From assembly GCA_016927325.1 (NCBI GenBank), contig JAFGMY010000102.1:1-47648 (forward strand): 47,648 nt of DNA, in the 5' to 3' direction. Positions 1 to 9,756 of this stretch are shown here, one piece after another. The notes below the pieces were generated by a model. That model worked only from the letters and a program-made list of their open reading frames with translations, did no database searches and was not told where the DNA came from. The stretch is from Actinomycetota bacterium (lineage in GTDB: Bacteria; Actinomycetota; Geothermincolia; Fen-727; Anoxymicrobiaceae). Numbering within the stretch: position 1 is the stretch's first letter; every line of letters starts with the position of its first letter. Position numbers and translations under genes: made by a program.

Positions 1-1
1 A

Positions 2-661
2 AACCTGAACCTGAGGTTCGCCGGAGTCGGCTTGCTGCTGCTGTTGCTCGCCAGCACGGTTGTCGCGCCTTACTATACTGTTGTTCAGGACCCTTACAGC
101 ACTACCGAGATAGGAGGTGCAGTATTTGCCGGTGTCGATGCTTCGGTGTTGAGTGAATCGAAGGAAAAGAAGGCGGAGGAAAGAGACTATAAGGACTGGA
201 TGATACTTTTTGCCAACCATCCGGAGCTCTCGATATACAAGGGGCATAAAGCAAGGGTTATCGGGGAAGTACTTCTGGATAAGCGTCTCCCGGCCGGCTT
301 CTTCTTCCTGAGCTGGAAAGCTGTTACGCACTGTGAACATTGTGCAAAGCCGATTTCGCTTACATGCGAAGTTGTTGATGGCACAGAGGTTCCTGAGAAT
401 GGTGAATGGATTGAAGCTGTGGGAGAATTCGAGTTGGTGAAGATCGGCGCGCAGGACGTTCTGGTTCTCGAGGTGAGAGACTACAGCAAGGTGCCGGAGC
501 CGGACGATATGTTTCTGCGTTTGCATGGCGGGGCAGAGCCGGCTGCGGAACCTCTTAGTACCTGGAGTGGCTGGAATCCGGACCGGCGGCTGATGATAGC
601 ACGGCCGGGGCTGGTGGATGGCCCGTCTTCCGTGGATAGCCTGGTAAAGGTTGGGGAGTAG
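2..661 (+). CDS. Hypothetical membrane-associated protein, weakly DUF1980/TIGR03943-like; 5' end probably outside the window
   Basis: Frame stays open from base 2 through the listed TTG start (NLNLRFAGVG-LLLLLLASTVV), giving an N-terminal TM helix; C-terminal part has NHPELSIYKGHKARVIGEV...HCEHCAKP. Confidence 0.55.
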   Translation, partial: NLNLRFAGVGLLLLLLASTVVAPYYTVVQDPYSTTEIGGAVFAGVDASVLSESKEKKAEERDYKDWMILFANHPELSIYKGHKARVIGEVLLDKRLPAGFFFLSWKAVTHCEHCAKPISLTCEVVDGTEVPENGEWIEAVGEFELVKIGAQDVLVLEVRDYSKVPEPDDMFLRLHGGAEPAAEPLSTWSGWNPDRRLMIARPGLVDGPSSVDSLVKVGE

Positions 662-1427
662 CTTGAAGAATATATGGGCAATTACTGAAGCCGTTCTGAA
701 GGATACCGTAAGGAAGAGACTTTTCCTTGCAGTGCTGTTGTTCGGCGCGGCGCTGTTGGGGCTGCTGCCGCTTATACCGTCTTTCAAACTGGGGCTCAGG
801 TGGCAGTTTCTTGTCGATATCTCCTTGAGCCTCACGTCGATTTTCGCGGTCGTGCTCGCCGTCATCCTCTCAGCCAACCAGGTCAGGGGTGAAGTTGACG
901 GCAGGACAATCTATAACGTCCTTTCCAAGCCCGTAAGCAGGCTGCAGTACCTTCTGGGCAAGTACCTGGGGATCCTGATCGCCCTGGCCCTGGTGCTCGC
1001 GGTGGTCGGAATGGAGATATCGCTTCTGGTGGTTTTCAAGTTCCACGTCTTTAAGCCCCAGGTTTTTGCAGGGGTGCTGACAGTATTCCTGGAAGCGTCG
1101 ATAATAGCCGCGTTCTGTCTTTCCGTTTCCACATTCACCACCGCGCCGATAGCGGTATTCTCGACAATCCTTTTTTATCTCTTATGTCATGACAACGTGA
1201 TAACAGGAGAGACTGTTCTGGGCGGAACCGGTGGGGGGCTGAAAGTTTTTGCCTGGGGTTTCGAGTACCTTATTCCGAACTTGAACAAGTTCAACCTGGC
1301 CGATGAAATCGGTTATGGTGCCGTCTTGACATTAAAAGGGATGATGGGTCTGGTTGGATACGCTTTTCTGTTTGTTGCGGTTCTGCTCTTCATAGGGTAT
1401 GGGGTATTCAGAAGGTACAACTTGTAA
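651..1427 (+). CDS. ABC-2 type transporter permease subunit
   Basis: Six-TM hydrophobic profile; motif 'ANQVRGEVDGRTIYNVLSKPVSRLQYLLGKYLG' typical of ABC-2 permeases; overlaps the previous CDS. Confidence 0.8.
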   Translation: MGSSLKNIWAITEAVLKDTVRKRLFLAVLLFGAALLGLLPLIPSFKLGLRWQFLVDISLSLTSIFAVVLAVILSANQVRGEVDGRTIYNVLSKPVSRLQYLLGKYLGILIALALVLAVVGMEISLLVVFKFHVFKPQVFAGVLTVFLEASIIAAFCLSVSTFTTAPIAVFSTILFYLLCHDNVITGETVLGGTGGGLKVFAWGFEYLIPNLNKFNLADEIGYGAVLTLKGMMGLVGYAFLFVAVLLFIGYGVFRRYNL

Positions 1428-1463
1428 GCGGCGCGGGAGTCTTGTCCGGCATTAACCGGCCTT

Positions 1464-1877
1464 CTACTTGTATACATCCGACAGGTCTTTGAGCCTGGTT
1501 GTGGCTAGGTAGTCCCGCGCCCTGGAGTTTATTTCTTCCAGCATTCCGCCCATAATACAAACCCGGCTGCTGCATATCTTATCCGGGAACAGGCACTCCG
1601 AATCCCTGAACGGCCCTTCAAGGCATTCATATACCTCAAGCATCGTGGTTTTGTCACCTTTGCCCGCGAGCGTATAACCTCCCGCCGGCCCTCTTATAGA
1701 CTTGACGAGACCTGCTTTTGTGAGCCGCTGAAGTACTTTGGAAAGGTGCGCAGACGATACTTGAAGCTTCTCGGCCATGTCCGCGGTTGAAAGAACAAGG
1801 TTCTTTTCAGAGGCGAGCAGGACCATCGCGTGCAGTCCCAGCGACAAGGCTTCGGTGACTCTAATGAGATATGCCAA
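1464..1877 (-). CDS. Rrf2 family transcriptional regulator with a cysteine cluster
   Basis: Winged-helix text 'GLHAMVLLASEKNLVLSTADMAEKLQVSSAHLSKVLQRLTKAGLVKSIRGPAGGYTLA' plus 'CLEGPFRDSECLFPDKICSSRVC'. Confidence 0.88.
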   Translation of the reverse strand: MAYLIRVTEALSLGLHAMVLLASEKNLVLSTADMAEKLQVSSAHLSKVLQRLTKAGLVKSIRGPAGGYTLAGKGDKTTMLEVYECLEGPFRDSECLFPDKICSSRVCIMGGMLEEINSRARDYLATTRLKDLSDVYK

Positions 1878-2004
1878 TCATGAACCTCCAGTCTGATTGT
1901 GTACAAGTGTCAATGGTACCATAATGCCGGTACATCATTATTAGACCGGGAGCAGGCTACCCATGTATGAAAATCGATTATCAGCTTTTCGGCGACCCCG
2001 GGTT

Positions 2005-2628
2005 CTACTTGTCCTGGACAAGATAACCGATTACGATAAGACGTTTGGAAGCGCTGTAAGGCGGGTCGCAGGCGGAAAGCGTCACCCTTGGTTCGCCTTC
2101 CTGGCTGAGGACTGAAGTATCGCCGGGGTCCACTTTGAGTTGTTTGGTTACTTCGTAAACGAATTTCCCGTCAATGGTCTCGACTATCACCTTATCCCCG
2201 GCTTTCAAAAGGTCGATATTCCTGAACGGCGCACCGTATGTCGTACGGTGCCCGGCTATTACCACGTTTCCGGTAAGGCCGGGATAGGCTGTGCCGGGGA
2301 CATGTCCAGGGCCGCGCTTGAGGTTCTCCTGATCGTCCGTCCCTTCCAGCTCCACAACGATGTAGTCGACATCGATTTCGGGAATAGTCAGATGGGCGAC
2401 TCCACCGTGCAGATCAGGAGGCTCGGTGTCCCGGTTGTTAATTGCCTTGCCCCAGTATTCCATCAGGTCCGATTGCGCACGGGACATGGACCTGTTGGTG
2501 TTATAAATATACAGGTAGACCCCGGCAAGCAGCGACGCGCCGATGAGGAAAAGTACGGCCCCCGCAATGAGCAGGGGCCGCCTTTTTCTATTTATAACGC
2601 GGGCTTCGTGCTTTCCTTTACTTCTCAC
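2005..2628 (-). CDS. Sortase, class E-like
   Basis: N-terminal TM; 'IPEIDVDYIVVEL', 'GNVVIAGHRTTYGAPFRNIDLLKAGDKV', catalytic-type 'TLSACDPPYSASKRLIV' (His, Cys, Arg present). Confidence 0.88.
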   Translation of the reverse strand: MRSKGKHEARVINRKRRPLLIAGAVLFLIGASLLAGVYLYIYNTNRSMSRAQSDLMEYWGKAINNRDTEPPDLHGGVAHLTIPEIDVDYIVVELEGTDDQENLKRGPGHVPGTAYPGLTGNVVIAGHRTTYGAPFRNIDLLKAGDKVIVETIDGKFVYEVTKQLKVDPGDTSVLSQEGEPRVTLSACDPPYSASKRLIVIGYLVQDK

Positions 2629-5600
2629 GCTTTCTTCTTCTGAACGTTTCGGTCGCCATGAAAAGCGGTCCGGCGGCCATCATTGAAAGAGCCATGATTA
2701 TCAGCAAGCCCAGGTTGTCTCCGGTGTATGGAAGCGAACTGGTCGTCGTTGTTGTGGCAGCCGGTGTGGCTTGTGCCAGCGGCGGAGTGTTCTGGACGGG
2801 CTGCTTGTAATCCAGCGCCGGTTTTTCAACCGTCACGGGAGCCGAGTCGCTGTCCTCCAGAATGGCGCCGTTTTCGTCGGCCGCGCTTACCGCCGCGTTG
2901 TTTTCGACTTCGCCTTCCTTCATTGCGACGAAGTAGACGGTTACGCTTACCGATTCTCCTGGATTAAGGCCTTTGCCGCCGCTTATGTCGGTCCAGGCGA
3001 TCTCGCCGTCGTCGACGTTATCGTCCGATTCCGGGCCGGCGAACTTGTAGCTCAGGTACTCCGTGTCGTAGGTATCCTTCAGGTTTACATTTGCCGGAAT
3101 GAAAGTGTTTCCGGTGTTGGTTACCTGTATATCGTAGGTGAAGGTGTCTCCAACCGTTACTTTGCCGTCGCTGTCATTGAGGGTTTTGGTGACCTCGACG
3201 CCTCCGAGTCCCACTTCTTTCTTGGGTATTATCACGAGGCTGTGGTCGTCTGAATCGGTGACCTCTTCTTCACAGCGTGTCATTCCGGTAACGGTGGCGG
3301 TATTCACCAGCGGGTTGGGGTCATCTTCCTGTACCGCATATACAGCCTGAAGGGTTTTCGACTCGCCGACGTCAAGAAAGTCGATCGTGCCGATGTCCCC
3401 TATCACATCGTCGGTCACCACGAGATCGATCAGCGGGGTGTCGCCGGTGTTTTTGACCTCGAACTCGTATGTGATTTCATCGCCGACAGTGGCTGACTCA
3501 GGTCCGGTTTTGATGATCTCGACTACCGGGTTCAGCACTTCCAGGCTGTGGTCGTCCGTGTCGGTGATTTCTTCCTGGCACGGCGTACATGCTGTAACGG
3601 TCGCGGTGTTCACCAGCGGATCGGGATCTTCACCGGTTATCGTATAGGTCGCTTCAAGTGTTGTGGACTCACCGGCGCCGAGCACTTCAATGGTGCCGAT
3701 ATCTCCGATTACATCGTCGGTTACGACCAGGTTGGTCAGATCGGTGTCACCGGTATTGGTTACCTTGAACTGGTAACCCACTTCGTGTCCTACGCAGGCC
3801 GACTCAGGGCCGGTCTTCTCGATCTCGACAGCCGGGTTCAGTATGTCGACCACGTGGTCGTCCTGCGCCGTCACCTTTCCGCAGCACAGTGAGCACGCGT
3901 TGACTGTCGCTGTATTCACCAGCGGATCGGGGTCTTCCATACCGACAACGTAGTCTACCTTGAAGCACATGGTCTGGCCCGGCCACAAGATAACGAGAGG
4001 ACAGAGCTTCTCTTTCCAGTCCAGAGTCGGGTCTTCGACAACAATGCCCATGAGCGGCATGTTTCCGGTGTTCTTTATCTTTATCCTGTAAGTAATCTTG
4101 TCACCCCTGCAGGCCGTTTCCGGGCCGTTCTTCTCGATTTCGATTACGGGGTTCTTGACCAGCAGTTTGTGAACGTCTCTGTCTTTGACCGTTCCGCAAC
4201 GGGACTCTCCAGTGACCATCGCGATGTTTGTGAGCAAGCAGGCATCTTCCGGCTTCACCTGGTAGTCGGCGGTGAAACAGAGTGTCTGGCAGGGTGCCAG
4301 TGTGCCGAGGTTCCTGGTGAGGTCGAGTTTTGGATCGGTCACGGTAACATCCGCGAGCGGAACGTTTCCGGTGTTCTTTACGATGAACTTATAAGTTATG
4401 GTATCACCGGCGCAAGCGGCGATCGGGCCGCACTTCTCTATGTCTATCGACGGTTTGCCGACCACCATCTTATGGCAGTCTGTGTCAGTGACCATCCCAC
4501 ACGGGGAACAGGCGGTTACGAGCGCCGTGTTCACTATCAGGCATGGGTCCCATGGCAATACCTTGTAACTTCTGGTGAATGTCTCGGAGCCGCCGGCGGG
4601 AATGGAGCCAAGGCACTTGATGAGGCCTATTCTCGCATCAGTTACCACCACGTTGCTGAGCGGTACGTCGCCGGTGTTGTTTACCGTGAACGTGTAGGTT
4701 ACGCAATCACCGACGCAGGCCGTTTCCGGGCCGCTCTTTATTATCTGAATGCCCGGCCTGGGCTTTATGATCTCAACTGTCCACTTGCTGTTGTCTTCAA
4801 CCGTCTCGCACCCGTACTTGCCTTTTACGGAAGCCTCATTATAAACCGGTCCGTTCTCACACGGGCCTGTCTTATAAGTTGCCGTAAAGGTGCTCACCCC
4901 GGCATCTCCGGCAGGGAGGGTCCCGAGGTACCTGGTCAGGTTGAGCTTCTTGTCTTTTACGGTTACATCGGCGAGCGGAACATTGCCGGTGTTGGTGACT
5001 GTGAATGTGTATGTAATTGTTTCGCCGGCCTTGACAGACCCCGGCCCGGTTTTCTCAAGGGAGATACCGGGGTCAGGCCTGAAGATGTCCACTGTCCAGC
5101 TTGCCTCGTCGGTTACCGGCAGTTCAGTGCAGTAGCCGATTGCGGAAGCGGTATTGGTAAGCGCATCGGGATCGCCCGGCTTCACCGTGTATGTCTTTGA
5201 GAAAGATGAGGCCTGGCCCGCCGTAAGTGATACGGGGCCGTAAATAACGCCGCCCAGCATAGCATCGGTTACGGTAACGTTGCTCAAGGGTGTGTCCCCG
5301 CTGTTGGTAACCGTGAAGTTGTAGGTGATGGTCTCGCCGACCGTCGCCGATGCCGGCCCGGTCTTGGCCAGGTCGATGTTCGGATTCACTTGCGGCGGCT
5401 GCTGATAGACGTTTATCCTGACTGTATGGCTGTCCGTCGCCCTTACAGTTCCGCAATCCCGGTCGTGGTTGTAATTACCGACGGCGGAAGCGGTGTTGTT
5501 GATGTTTCCGATCGCGCCTGCCGGGATTGTGTAGCTTTTGGTGAAGGATTGCTGGGCTCCCGGAGCCAGGCTTCCCACGGCATGCACCATTCTCAGCATC

Positions 5601-5821
5601 CCGTCGGACACCGAAACATTGGATAGCGCGATATCGCCGTTATTGGTGACCGTGAAGCTGTAGGTAATGGCCTCGCCAGCGTCCGCCGTATCGGGCCCTG
5701 TTTTTGACAGGCTTATACCTGGATTACAGGCCTGTGCCGGTGTAGCTGCCAGGACAGGCAGCAGTGATGACAGTAGCAGTGCCACCACCAGCAAAGAAAA
5801 CATCTTCTTTCTTGAACTCAT
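2618..5821 (-). CDS. LPxTG-anchored surface protein with nine DUF11-type repeats
   Basis: Signal peptide; nine repeats of 'P.I.I.KTGP..A..GD.ITY.F.V.NTGD.PL..V.V.D'; C-terminal 'LPYTG-DNLGLLIIMALSMMAAGPLFMA-RRRKREK' sorting signal. Confidence 0.92.
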   Translation of the reverse strand: MSSRKKMFSLLVVALLLSSLLPVLAATPAQACNPGISLSKTGPDTADAGEAITYSFTVTNNGDIALSNVSVSDGMLRMVHAVGSLAPGAQQSFTKSYTIPAGAIGNINNTASAVGNYNHDRDCGTVRATDSHTVRINVYQQPPQVNPNIDLAKTGPASATVGETITYNFTVTNSGDTPLSNVTVTDAMLGGVIYGPVSLTAGQASSFSKTYTVKPGDPDALTNTASAIGYCTELPVTDEASWTVDIFRPDPGISLEKTGPGSVKAGETITYTFTVTNTGNVPLADVTVKDKKLNLTRYLGTLPAGDAGVSTFTATYKTGPCENGPVYNEASVKGKYGCETVEDNSKWTVEIIKPRPGIQIIKSGPETACVGDCVTYTFTVNNTGDVPLSNVVVTDARIGLIKCLGSIPAGGSETFTRSYKVLPWDPCLIVNTALVTACSPCGMVTDTDCHKMVVGKPSIDIEKCGPIAACAGDTITYKFIVKNTGNVPLADVTVTDPKLDLTRNLGTLAPCQTLCFTADYQVKPEDACLLTNIAMVTGESRCGTVKDRDVHKLLVKNPVIEIEKNGPETACRGDKITYRIKIKNTGNMPLMGIVVEDPTLDWKEKLCPLVILWPGQTMCFKVDYVVGMEDPDPLVNTATVNACSLCCGKVTAQDDHVVDILNPAVEIEKTGPESACVGHEVGYQFKVTNTGDTDLTNLVVTDDVIGDIGTIEVLGAGESTTLEATYTITGEDPDPLVNTATVTACTPCQEEITDTDDHSLEVLNPVVEIIKTGPESATVGDEITYEFEVKNTGDTPLIDLVVTDDVIGDIGTIDFLDVGESKTLQAVYAVQEDDPNPLVNTATVTGMTRCEEEVTDSDDHSLVIIPKKEVGLGGVEVTKTLNDSDGKVTVGDTFTYDIQVTNTGNTFIPANVNLKDTYDTEYLSYKFAGPESDDNVDDGEIAWTDISGGKGLNPGESVSVTVYFVAMKEGEVENNAAVSAADENGAILEDSDSAPVTVEKPALDYKQPVQNTPPLAQATPAATTTTTSSLPYTGDNLGLLIIMALSMMAAGPLFMATETFRRRKREK

Positions 5822-6660
5822 ATTTCCCCCTTGTACTCAGTTCTTTCCTGGGCTTCTTTATTAAGTAATGCTGATCGTTTTGTCCGCAACTGTTGGAATA
5901 ATTTGGACCTGGGCTGGGATTGTCAACAAAAAAACCAGCCTCTCGGCCGGTCGGTTTCACCACTGGCTCCACGGGAAATCAGGTGACCATCTAAGAAATT
6001 CCCGCTTCAGCGCCCCCGGTTTCAGTATCAGGGTATGCATCAACTTCAGGACATACCTTTACGTAACTATTTTTCTATTCCAGCCGGATACTTACCCCCT
6101 CCGAGGTAATTCATTGCGAACAAACCGTTTTCCCCCAGAGCTTGTGCAATGTTTAATAACGGATACTATAACAAAATGTTGGAAAAATCAAGCGGTGGCC
6201 TTGATATGAAACGGTTTTATTGTTGCTTTAAGCAACACGGAAATCCGTCTGGACAGCTTCTGATAATGAAATAGTCTCATAAATATTTGTCAGGATACGG
6301 ACACCGGCAAAATGTTGAACCATATCAAGTAAGTACCATGTCGCCGGACAGACCCCGAAGCGGAAGCAGCGCTGATGGCAGAAAAGAAATAAGCTAAGGC
6401 AACGGTAACTTACAGAAAGCCCGGCTCTTCAGCCGAGGATTGCCATTTTCCGCACCGGATTACTATGAAGTCCCCAGTTATATCCGGATATCGCGGAAGA
6501 GAAAGTACCAGCTATTTCAACCCTGGATTACCCGCGCCTGGCGGCAGGGTTTCGCTGGATCGGATAGAAGTAAGAATTTGACAAGGGGTTTCTAAAGGGT
6601 TCCAGGGTCGTCCCACTGTCTGGAACCGGGAGACCATGACGCGGCGGCACAAGGAGACCA

Positions 6661-8349
6661 ATGAGTGAATCACGGGATAGCGGCCTCGGGACGGTTCTGG
6701 TTGAAAAAGGTCTTTTATCGGAAGAGCAACTCGAAAAAGCTTTTAAACTTCAGAAAAGGGACGGCATGCGGCTTAAAGACGCGGTTGTGCGCCTTGGTTA
6801 CGCCACCGGCGAGCAGTTGATTGACTTCATAAGCGAGAACGCTGACATGTCCTATGTCAAGCTTACCGTCGACATGATCGATCCGGAAGCGGCCCGCCTG
6901 ATACCGGAGAAAGTGGCACGCGAATACAACGTCATACCTATAACGGTCATTGCCGACATACTTACGATCGCGGTGAGTTCGCCTTTTGATTTATCGTCGC
7001 TTGACGTGACGACTTTCGCGTCTGGCTACTCACTGGAACCCGTCCTTTCGGACGAAGAAGACATTACGAGAGCGATCAACCACTTTTTCGAGGAAAGCAG
7101 GACCGGTGACGGGCTCCTCGCCGGGGAGGAAGACGGTATTGAGTACATGCGAAAGCATGAGGACGAGAAATCAACGATCAATATCTCCGCGGGAGAAAAA
7201 CCGATAGTACGGCTGGTGAACATCCTTTTGATAAAGGCGATCAAGGAAGGGGCAAGCGACATACATGTTGAGCCGAGGACAGATGATGTCCGGGTAAGGT
7301 ACCGTATCGACGGGAGCCTGAAGGTCGCGAAGGTGCTGCCGATAGAGGTCCACAACCCCCTTCTTTCGCGGATAAAAGTACTGTGTGAACTGGATATCTC
7401 CGAGAGGAGGAAGCCGCAGGACGGGCGGTTCTTTGCCAGGTATAGAGGATCTTTCGTTGATTTCAGGGTCGCTACTTCTCCCACTATATACGGTGAATCC
7501 GTTATTCTCCGGATACTCGATCAGTCGAAGGCCTATATAAGGCTCGAGCATCTGGGGTTCGATCCCGCCGACTACCAGAGGGTAATGGACGCGCTTGCCG
7601 AACCTCATGGATTCATACTGGTTACAGGCCCTACCGGCAGTGGCAAAACGACGACTCTGTACGCCGCCATTAACGAGATATACAGCGATAAGAAGAAGAT
7701 AATCACAATTGAGGATCCGGTTGAGTACCGCCTGGAGAACATCAGCCAGATTCCCGTGGATGCCAAGATCGGGTTGACCTTCTCTTCCATCCTGCGTTCG
7801 GTCCTCCGCCAGGATCCTGATATTATCATGGTAGGTGAGATCAGGGACGGCGAAACAGCCCAGATAGCGGTCCAGGCCGCTCTTACAGGACACATGCTGT
7901 TGAGCACCCTGCATACCACAGGGGCGCCGGAGACGCTGCCCAGGCTGGTGGACATGGGCGTGGAGCCTTTTTATGTCCGCGAGGTGGTGCGGTTGATAAT
8001 CGCGCAGAGGCTCGTCAGGAAGCTGTGTAAGCGCTGCAGGGAACCTTATGTTCCCCAGGAGGATGAGCTGATGGAAACGGGTTTGCCTCCGGACGGCCGG
8101 TATACGTTTTACCACCCGGTAGGTTGTGACTTTTGCGGCAACAGCGGGTACAGGGGCCGCAGCGCGGTTTTCGAAGTCATGAGGATTAACGAAGATATCA
8201 AAGCGTTGCTGACTATGGAGATATCTCCGCTTGAAGTGAGAAAGAAAGCGGTCGAGGACGGCATGAGGACGTTCTGGCAGAACGCGGTCTCCAGGGTGTT
8301 GTCAGGCGAGACGTCCGTTGGCGAGATTCTCGGCAAGATACCTCGCTGA
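6661..8349 (+). CDS. pilB: GspE/PilB family type IV pilus assembly or type II secretion ATPase
   Basis: N-terminal GspE domain, Walker A 'GPTGSGKTTTLYAAI', 'IITIEDPVEY', 'LRQDPDIIMVGEIRDGETAQIAVQAALTGH', tetracysteine zinc motif CKRC...CDFC. Confidence 0.95.
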   Translation: MSESRDSGLGTVLVEKGLLSEEQLEKAFKLQKRDGMRLKDAVVRLGYATGEQLIDFISENADMSYVKLTVDMIDPEAARLIPEKVAREYNVIPITVIADILTIAVSSPFDLSSLDVTTFASGYSLEPVLSDEEDITRAINHFFEESRTGDGLLAGEEDGIEYMRKHEDEKSTINISAGEKPIVRLVNILLIKAIKEGASDIHVEPRTDDVRVRYRIDGSLKVAKVLPIEVHNPLLSRIKVLCELDISERRKPQDGRFFARYRGSFVDFRVATSPTIYGESVILRILDQSKAYIRLEHLGFDPADYQRVMDALAEPHGFILVTGPTGSGKTTTLYAAINEIYSDKKKIITIEDPVEYRLENISQIPVDAKIGLTFSSILRSVLRQDPDIIMVGEIRDGETAQIAVQAALTGHMLLSTLHTTGAPETLPRLVDMGVEPFYVREVVRLIIAQRLVRKLCKRCREPYVPQEDELMETGLPPDGRYTFYHPVGCDFCGNSGYRGRSAVFEVMRINEDIKALLTMEISPLEVRKKAVEDGMRTFWQNAVSRVLSGETSVGEILGKIPR

Positions 8350-8369
8350 CCGCTGGAAAGGGAGTTCAG

Positions 8370-8981
8370 GTGAAATGTGTCAACCACGGTGAGATGGAAG
8401 CGGTAGCGCTTTGCGCCGGCTGCGAGAAACCTCTATGCTCATACTGTATCGAGTCTCAGGACGAGAACGGCAACTGCTACTGTTTCGATTGCGCCATTTC
8501 ACTGAATTTGAGTGATTTTCAAGGAAGAGAAAAGAAGTTCCAGGCGGAGGAAGAGAAAAGAAAGGCGAAAAAGGGCAGGCTGTCCGGAAAAGTCATTGTC
8601 GCGCTGATTACGGCCGCCGTTCTCATAGTGGGAGAAGGGGCATTTATACTTTACACGAAGTTTGCACAGAAGAAATCCGCGCCCACCGTAACCGCGGAAC
8701 AGGAAATCGTCTGGGAAAGAGACGAATGCATTATGAACATGCAGAAGGTAAGAGAAGCGCTGGCGGCCTATCACGCCGGAAACAATCAACAGTACCCGCC
8801 GTCTCTGTATGAAATAACCGGGAGTTATTTCAAAGGGGAGCCGGTTTGTCCAAAAACGAAAGCACCTTACAGCTATGAAAACCTCGGCACTGACTACAGG
8901 CTTTCATGTCCTAACCCGGACGTTCATTCGGCTGCTGAAATATCGTCGAGTGCGGAAGAAGTGCCGCACTTTTCCCCATGA
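8370..8981 (+). CDS. B-box type zinc finger / TM / pilin-head-like protein
   Basis: 'CVNHGEMEAVALCAGCEKPLCSYCIESQDENGNCYCFDCA', then a TM helix, then 'ALAAYHAGNNQQYPPSLYEI...CPKTKAPYSYENLGTDYRLSCPNP'. 21 bp downstream of pilB. Confidence 0.75.
   Translation: MKCVNHGEMEAVALCAGCEKPLCSYCIESQDENGNCYCFDCAISLNLSDFQGREKKFQAEEEKRKAKKGRLSGKVIVALITAAVLIVGEGAFILYTKFAQKKSAPTVTAEQEIVWERDECIMNMQKVREALAAYHAGNNQQYPPSLYEITGSYFKGEPVCPKTKAPYSYENLGTDYRLSCPNPDVHSAAEISSSAEEVPHFSP
8949..8973 (+). terminator. Hairpin with short T run overlapping the 3' end of the B-box CDS
   Basis: AGTGCGG (8949-8955) pairs with CCGCACT (8964-8970), followed by TTTT; lies before the TGA at 8979-8981. Confidence 0.45.
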
Positions 8982-9102
8982 TATTATTATTTTCCGGTTT
9001 CTCCTCAGCTGTTACGGTTCTCATGATAAGTAATGAATGCGTTGAGCGTGGGTGTTTAAAGCCCGGAAGGCTATAAGTGGGTTGTGCGATCAGGAGCAAC
9101 CC

Positions 9103-9543
9103 TCAGCCGTCCTGCGGCTGGAGGTTGTCTTTCCACGAAGGATCGGAGTAGAAGGCTTTCACCGCCTCCAGTTCCAGCAAGAGTTTGTCCATGACATTGT
9201 TGGCGGTTTCGATGTCCGATTCCTTGCCGGCCTCCTCGAGCCTGGAGGCCAGTTCCTGCAGGTTCTCGGCGCCGATAAGTCCAACCGATGATTTAAGGGC
9301 ATGCGCGGATTGCGAAACCTCTTCGCCGTTTTCCTGGTATAGCCCCTCCTTCATCCTGGTCAGCAGTTCACCGTGCTCGCTTAGAAAAATAGCAACAAGG
9401 TCTTCCAGCAACTCGGCGTAGCCGCCTGACAGCCTCATTGCTTTTTCGAGATTTACGGGGACGCCTTCCTGTGAATTTCGTGTCGCCAACTCTACCTCCT
9501 GTAAGCCCCGGCCGCACTGTGCCTGTGACAGCGCGATGGTCAT
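9103..9543 (-). CDS. Hpt domain-containing phosphotransfer protein (true start may be internal)
   Basis: 'HALKSSVGLIGAENLQELASRLEEAGKE' Hpt signature. Confidence 0.8.
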   Translation of the reverse strand: MTIALSQAQCGRGLQEVELATRNSQEGVPVNLEKAMRLSGGYAELLEDLVAIFLSEHGELLTRMKEGLYQENGEEVSQSAHALKSSVGLIGAENLQELASRLEEAGKESDIETANNVMDKLLLELEAVKAFYSDPSWKDNLQPQDG

Positions 9544-9756
9544 CTGGGCAGTTTGCCGCTTGAAATGATTTTAGCACGAATGGAGCCCGATTAATAAAGC
9601 GGGTTTGAAGACAGGCGGAGCCCTTTGGGTTATTGACGGCTGCACCTTCTGTTAAAATAGTACCTGTTAATTTTTTGCAGGTGCGGGGGCAAGCGGTATT
9701 TGCCGGTAACTGTTAATAACAAGCAGAGACGCGCTATCTGAGAACAGGGTGAACCG

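Noticed and set aside
4169-5200. 343-aa plus-strand ORF inside the DUF11 gene, and similar ORFs at 2771-3253, 3387-3647 and 3548-3892
   Set aside because: Antisense to a clearly coding repeat gene; stop-free frames arise from codon bias and the repeated sequence.
7171-8115. 314-aa minus-strand ORF opposite pilB
   Set aside because: Shadow frame of a strongly conserved ATPase; product has no recognisable domain.
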